64,000 bases of DNA from Kitasatospora sp. GP82 (lineage in GTDB: Bacteria > Actinomycetota > Actinomycetes > Streptomycetales > Streptomycetaceae): the NCBI RefSeq assembly GCF_029892105.1, contig NZ_JARZAJ010000018.1:124001-188000 (forward strand), read 5' to 3'. The position numbers and the translations under genes were made by a program. Under the pieces are notes generated by a model. That model saw nothing but the letters and a program-made list of their open reading frames with translations. It had not been told where the DNA came from and did not search any database. Below, piece after piece: positions 59,970-64,000 of the stretch. Position 1 is the first letter of the stretch. The number at the start of each line of letters is the position of its first letter.

Positions 59970-60998
59970 TCAGACGCGGCGGATGGTGTCGATCGGCAGC
60001 GCGTCCGCCTGCATCACCTTCACCACGTCACCGGTGTGCGGAGCATGCACCACCAGGCCGTTGCCGATGTACATCCCGACGTGGTGCGCGTCGCTGAAGT
60101 AGATGACCAGGTCACCGGGCTGCGCCTGGGCCAGCGAGGGCACCTCGGAGCCGACACCGGCCTGCTCCTGCGAGGTACGCGGCAGCGAGACACCGGCCTG
60201 CCCGTACGCCCACATCATCAGACCCGAGCAGTCGAAGGTGCTCGACCCCTCGGCGCCCCAGACGTAGTCCGAGCCGCGCTTGCCCATCGCGAAGCCGACC
60301 GCCGCCTGGGCATAGCCACCGGCGTTCGGCAGGTTCTTGAGGTCGAAGCGGGAGTCGCCGCGCGAGGCCCGGTCGGCGGCCTCCACCGCGGCCCGCTGCT
60401 GCGCGGTGAGGCTGCCCAGCAGGGTCTTGGCCTCCTGCAGCTTCTGCTGCACCTGGGCCTTGGCGTCGTTCAGGGTCTGGGTGTTGCGATCCAGCTCGGC
60501 CAGGACGGAGGCGGCCTCCTGCTTCTGCTGGTCGAGGCGGAGCTGCTGCTCCTTGAGCGCCTTCAGGATGTCCGCCTCGGTCCGGTTGACCTGGTCGGCG
60601 CTGGACGCCTGGTCCAGGTAGCCGTCCGGGTTGGCGGAGAGCATCAGCGCCACGGTCGGGTCGATCCCGCCCGAGCGGTACTGGTCACCGGCCACGGCGG
60701 AGAGGCTGTTCTGCAGCTGCGTCAACTGGTCCTGGCCGCGCGCGACCTGGTCCTGCAACTGGTCGGCCTGCTTGCGCAGCTGGTCGGCCTTCTCCTGGGC
60801 GCCGTTGAACTGCTCGGCCGCCTTCTCCTGGTCCTGGTTCAGCTGGTCGATCTGGACCTTGACCTCGTCCGTGCTCGGCTGGGCGGGCGCCGCGTGGGCA
60901 CTCGCGTTGGCCGACAGGGCGACCGCGGTCGCTGCCGCAGCGGTCAGCACGGAGACCCGTGCACGGCTCGGCTGCTTGGGGCGGCGGTGGGAGGCCAA
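59970..60998 (-). CDS. Secreted NlpC/P60 peptidoglycan hydrolase (copy 3)
   Basis: 342 residues. Same plan as copy 2, with the same MASHRRPK start, signal peptide, coiled coil (about 40-205) and NlpC/P60 domain (STFDCSGLMMWAYGQAG, AHHVGMYIGNGLVVHAP). It lacks the Gly-rich linker of copy 2. TTG start with GGAG nine bases upstream. No riboswitch is found in the 268 bp before it, although CACTAGGGTC, shared in part with the copy 2 promoter, lies about 70 bp upstream. Confidence 0.93.
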   Translation of the reverse strand: MASHRRPKQPSRARVSVLTAAAATAVALSANASAHAAPAQPSTDEVKVQIDQLNQDQEKAAEQFNGAQEKADQLRKQADQLQDQVARGQDQLTQLQNSLSAVAGDQYRSGGIDPTVALMLSANPDGYLDQASSADQVNRTEADILKALKEQQLRLDQQKQEAASVLAELDRNTQTLNDAKAQVQQKLQEAKTLLGSLTAQQRAAVEAADRASRGDSRFDLKNLPNAGGYAQAAVGFAMGKRGSDYVWGAEGSSTFDCSGLMMWAYGQAGVSLPRTSQEQAGVGSEVPSLAQAQPGDLVIYFSDAHHVGMYIGNGLVVHAPHTGDVVKVMQADALPIDTIRRV

Positions 60999-61266
60999 GG
61001 GACAAGCTCCTTCTTCCTGCTGGACCCGTCCGATCGGGCGGAAATCCGGAAAATAGGTTTGACGCCAGACCCTAGTGAAGATGACGGATTCGCGCCACTC
61101 CCCTATCGGCCCGAACTTCCCACCCCTGGACCACTTTCACCGGACCGCCACAAGCCCACCACCGACCCCTGACCAACGGTCACGCCCGATCCCCCGATCC
61201 CGAGCACCTGGCCGCGCCGCGCCCCTGGCACCGCGCGCCGTCGCCGCCCGCGAAAAGACCCGCAAG

Positions 61267-62727
61267 TCAGGACCGTGACAGCCGGTTGAGCAGCAGCACC
61301 GACGCCACCGGGCGCGCCCCCGCCTTCCGTACGCCCTCGGCAACCTCCTTGTCGGCGGAGACCACCACCACCGGCCGCCCCTGAGGCTCGGCCCGCACCA
61401 GGCGCCGGATCAGCTCGTCCGCCGTCTCCCCGGTCCGGCTGAACCGCACCCGGACTCCGCGCGGCGGGGCCATGATCACCGGTACGTCCAGGTCCTGCCC
61501 GTCGAACACACAGGTGACCTCCGCCTGGGTGCGCTGGGCCAGCATCGCCAGCCCACCGAGCAGCCTGATCCGCTGCTGCTCCAGCGGCAGCGTCGGATAG
61601 CCGGTCTTGGTGACGTTGTAGCCGTCCACCACCAGATGGACCTGAGGGATCGCCAGCAGCTGGTCCAGCAGCGCCGGGTCGTCCTCGGCCAGCCCGCGCC
61701 TGGCCACGTCGTTCGGCGAGGCGGAGCCGGGTACCACCGCATCCACCAGATCGGCCGGACGGATCTGCGAGACCGGCAGCGCCAGCTCGCGCTGAAGGCC
61801 CTGCGCCGAGTGCAGCACGGTGTCCAGCAGCAGCCGCAGCCGCATGTCCTCGATGCTGCGCCCCTCCCTGGCCGAGCGGCGACCGGCCTCCAGGGCCGTC
61901 TCCAGCTCGGAGATCCGGTGCCGCAGCCGCCGGGCCTCGCCCTCGGCGGCGTTGCGCTCGGTACCGGCGGAGGCCCTGGCCGCCTCCAGCTCCGTCTGCA
62001 GCTTGCGTGCCTCGGCCTGGGCGCGCCGGGTGTCGCTCTCCAGACTGCGGACCCGCTTGCGCAGCGACTCCGCCTCGCGGCGGACGCCCTCGGCATCGGC
62101 CCGCTGCCGGTCCAGGTCGGCCCTGGCCTGCGAGCGCACCTCGGCCAGCTCCTCCTGGAGCTTCTCCACCAGTCGGGCGGCCTCGGCGGCCGCGCCCTCC
62201 GCACCCGCCCGCTCGACCTGCTCCCCGGCCTCGGCCACCAGCCGGGCCCAGCCGGCCGGCCGCAGCAGGTAGGCGGCGGCCGCGACATCCATCGGATCGG
62301 CGGCGCCGGGCACGCTCCCGGACTCCAGCGCCCTGACCAGCTCGGGCTGGCCGAGCCGGAGGCGGTCCGCTATGCGAAGCCGGAACGGCGGCTCGGACTC
62401 CAGGGCGGCGGCCAGCGCCGTCCCGGCGTACTTGGCCCGACGGGCCGGAGTGAACTTCGCGTACTGGCGCAGCGAGGCGGGCACATCGGCGGCCGGGAGC
62501 CCGCCGAGTGCGTCGGCCGCAATCCCGACCACCCGGCGGCGGACACCCTCGGGCAGCGGCCGGTCCAGCTGCTCGACGGGCGCGTCGACGGCGGCTTCGG
62601 CGTCGTCCTGCGCAGCCGTCTCCGGCTCAGGGCCCGGTTCGACGCCGGCCACCTGGACGGGGACGGCCTCGTCCACAGCGGGCGGATGCCCCTGCGGCTC
62701 GGCCGGCCCCCTCGCTGTGTCCACCAC
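61267..62727 (-). CDS. NYN domain protein with central coiled coil
   Basis: 486 residues. A Pro/Glu-rich N-terminus, a helical domain at about 60-170 (LRQYAKFTPARRAKYAGTAL), a coiled coil at about 185-300 rich in Arg/Glu/Ala, and a C-terminal NYN (YacP-like PIN) nuclease domain with acidic residues in LVVDGYNVTKTGYP, CVFDGQDLD and VVVSADKEVAEG. Members are thought to be RNA-processing nucleases. GTG start. Possible RNA role is from the family only. Confidence 0.88.
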   Translation of the reverse strand: MVDTARGPAEPQGHPPAVDEAVPVQVAGVEPGPEPETAAQDDAEAAVDAPVEQLDRPLPEGVRRRVVGIAADALGGLPAADVPASLRQYAKFTPARRAKYAGTALAAALESEPPFRLRIADRLRLGQPELVRALESGSVPGAADPMDVAAAAYLLRPAGWARLVAEAGEQVERAGAEGAAAEAARLVEKLQEELAEVRSQARADLDRQRADAEGVRREAESLRKRVRSLESDTRRAQAEARKLQTELEAARASAGTERNAAEGEARRLRHRISELETALEAGRRSAREGRSIEDMRLRLLLDTVLHSAQGLQRELALPVSQIRPADLVDAVVPGSASPNDVARRGLAEDDPALLDQLLAIPQVHLVVDGYNVTKTGYPTLPLEQQRIRLLGGLAMLAQRTQAEVTCVFDGQDLDVPVIMAPPRGVRVRFSRTGETADELIRRLVRAEPQGRPVVVVSADKEVAEGVRKAGARPVASVLLLNRLSRS

Positions 62728-62919
62728 GTCCTCGGCTCCGATCCTGCTCTGCGGGTTCCGTACGGCCCGTTGCCGCTGCCCTCAAACCCACCGCTCTCTG
62801 CAATTGTCCCGTGTACCGTGCCCCACCCGGGACCATGCCACACACCGGGACATCAACACCGGGGCCCCGCCCCGGCCCGCGCCACGGGCGCTCGGCTACT
62901 GGGACGGGGCCGGCCGGGG

Positions 62920-63180
62920 TCAGACGTCCTGCGGCTCCTCGGCACCGGGGGCACCGGGGCGGGCCACCAGCTCGACCTGGTCCACCGCGTTGCACCAGCG
63001 GCAGCGAACGGTCTCGATGGTCTCGGTGAGGACCTCGGTCTCCTCCACCTTGGGCTCGCCGGCCAGGTCGAAGTGCAGATACTCGACCACCTTGGCCGAG
63101 CGGGTCACATCGAAGCGGGTCAGGTTGCCACAGAGCGTGCAGCGCCAGCGGGTCTCGGCGGTGGGGGCGGCGATGCTCAT
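62920..63180 (-). CDS. Small zinc-ribbon protein
   Basis: 86 residues. Two CxxC pairs (RCTLCGN near 14-17 and RCRWCNA near 60-63) make a likely zinc ribbon, and the C-terminus is Pro/Glu-rich. ATG at 63180; the frame stays open upstream only as antisense to the rhomboid gene. I do not recognise a named function. Confidence 0.82.
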   Translation of the reverse strand: MSIAAPTAETRWRCTLCGNLTRFDVTRSAKVVEYLHFDLAGEPKVEETEVLTETIETVRCRWCNAVDQVELVARPGAPGAEEPQDV

Positions 63181-63396
63181 CGGCCCGGTCCTTTCGGTCG
63201 GTGCTGTCCCTCGGCTGTCGCCCAGGTCGTCTGCGGGACTGATTCTGCGCGACTGGTGCAGTGCGGGGCCCAAGCCTATTGCCTGCCCGCACCCCGTCCG
63301 CCACCGGTACGGACCTTCCCGACGCCCGACCTGCGGGTAGCCCACACGCAGTACACCGCCGTGTCGTTGACGACGACCCGAGGAATGCTCGTCAGC

Positions 63397-64000
63397 ATGG
63401 CGACTCCCGTCCTCCACCAGCTCCCCACCCAGGACGGCGCCCCGCCAGCCAGGGCCCCGGTGGTCACCCTCGCCCTGATCGCGTTCAGCGCGCTGATCCT
63501 GCTGATCGGGCCCAGCTTCGGCCTCAACCCCGCCTACGGCACCGGCCCGGCCCGGGTCTGCGCCGAACAGCAGTACGAGCAGCGCTGGGGTGCGGTGCCC
63601 GCCGAGCTGGTCGGCAACCGTCCACTGACCGCAGCTCAACTGACCGAGCTGCCGCCGGCCGTGCCCGACTGCCGGATCTCCCCCACCCCGGACAAGATCC
63701 CCGCGCTCTCCGTGCTCACCGCCTTCTTCGTCCACGCCGGGTGGCTGCACCTGGTGGGCAACATGCTCTTCCTCTTCGTCTTCGGCCCCGGCGTCGAGGA
63801 GCGCTTCGGCCGGATCCGCTTCCTGCTCGGCTATCTCGCCGTCGGCTCCCTGGCCACCTACGGCTACGCGTACGCCGAGGTCGACTCGTCGGAGGCGGTG
63901 CGCGCGCTGATCGGCGCCTCGGGGGCGATCGCCGGGGTGCTCGGCGCCTATCTGCGGCTCCACCCGAGAGCCAGGGTCACCGCGCTGGTACCGCTGCTGT
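63397..64000 (+). CDS. Rhomboid family intramembrane serine protease (3' end beyond right edge)
   Basis: First 201 codons visible. A membrane span near 22-42, a loop with two Cys (CAEQQYEQRW and PDCRIS), then the rhomboid core: HAGWLHLVGNMLFLFVFGPGVEERFG (His/Asn of the second span) and the catalytic Ser in LIGASGAIAGVLGAYL. The catalytic His lies past the window. ATG 63397 chosen, with GAGGA 12 bases upstream; an in-frame ATG at 63385 is closer to the site but too close. Confidence 0.9.
   Translation, partial: MATPVLHQLPTQDGAPPARAPVVTLALIAFSALILLIGPSFGLNPAYGTGPARVCAEQQYEQRWGAVPAELVGNRPLTAAQLTELPPAVPDCRISPTPDKIPALSVLTAFFVHAGWLHLVGNMLFLFVFGPGVEERFGRIRFLLGYLAVGSLATYGYAYAEVDSSEAVRALIGASGAIAGVLGAYLRLHPRARVTALVPLL

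Noticed and set aside
1..64000. tRNA genes, insertion sequences, phage or CRISPR arrays
   Set aside because: No cloverleaf-like segments, transposase motifs or regularly spaced repeats were seen on reading through the window.

Overview
The window looks like core chromosome of a Streptomycetaceae member (Streptomyces, Kitasatospora or a close relative). The DNA is very GC-rich with strong third-position GC bias, GTG and TTG starts are common, and stop/start overlaps (ATGA, GTGA, TGATG) are frequent. The gene order, as I recall it, follows the Streptomyces coelicolor chromosome around ftsZ (SCO2082 onward). Much of it also parallels the Mycobacterium tuberculosis stretch Rv2150c-Rv2190c. All family assignments come from reading motifs; no database search was run.

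Layout. (1) 1-13.8 kb, minus strand: the dcw cluster rsmH-ftsL-ftsI-murE-murF-mraY-murD-ftsW-murG-ftsQ-ftsZ, with ftsZ cut by the left edge. It makes lipid II from UDP-MurNAc-peptide precursors and supplies the septum machinery. murC and mraZ are not in the window. (2) 14.3-20.5 kb: a beta-carbonic anhydrase, a MoxR ATPase / DUF58 / transglutaminase operon, and a DUF3040 protein. (3) 20.8-30.7 kb: a methyltransferase, a HEPN protein, a DUF4126 membrane protein, a CrtI-like FAD enzyme, SRPBCC, TPR and DUF2630 proteins, a membrane protein with a Tyr/Gln/Pro-rich tail, metF, a polyprenyl synthetase, thiE and an Rv2175c-type DNA-binding protein. (4) 30.8-36.8 kb: a FAD oxidoreductase, TPP-riboswitch-controlled thiO-thiS-thiG, a PASTA Ser/Thr kinase and a sulfite-oxidase-like protein. 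(5) 37-42.5 kb: bacterioferritin and its ferredoxin, class II DAHP synthase, and a fused anthranilate synthase preceded by a Trp leader peptide and attenuator. (6) 42.5-50.9 kb: the MacR/MacS-type two-component pair, an acyltransferase, an esterase, a nuclease-like protein, ROK glucokinase, and an ArsA-like/SRPBCC group. (7) 51-64 kb: acyl-CoA synthetase, GT4 and GT87 glycosyltransferases, a secreted HExxH protein, three NlpC/P60 hydrolases (one behind a c-di-AMP riboswitch), a NYN-domain protein, a zinc-ribbon protein and a rhomboid protease cut by the right edge.

The common themes are envelope growth and division (dcw genes, P60 hydrolases, PASTA kinase, glycosyltransferases) and primary metabolism under RNA control (TPP riboswitch, Trp attenuator, c-di-AMP riboswitch). 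I found no mobile element, CRISPR array, rRNA or tRNA, and no sign of recent gene transfer. The most rewarding parts are the regulatory sequences.
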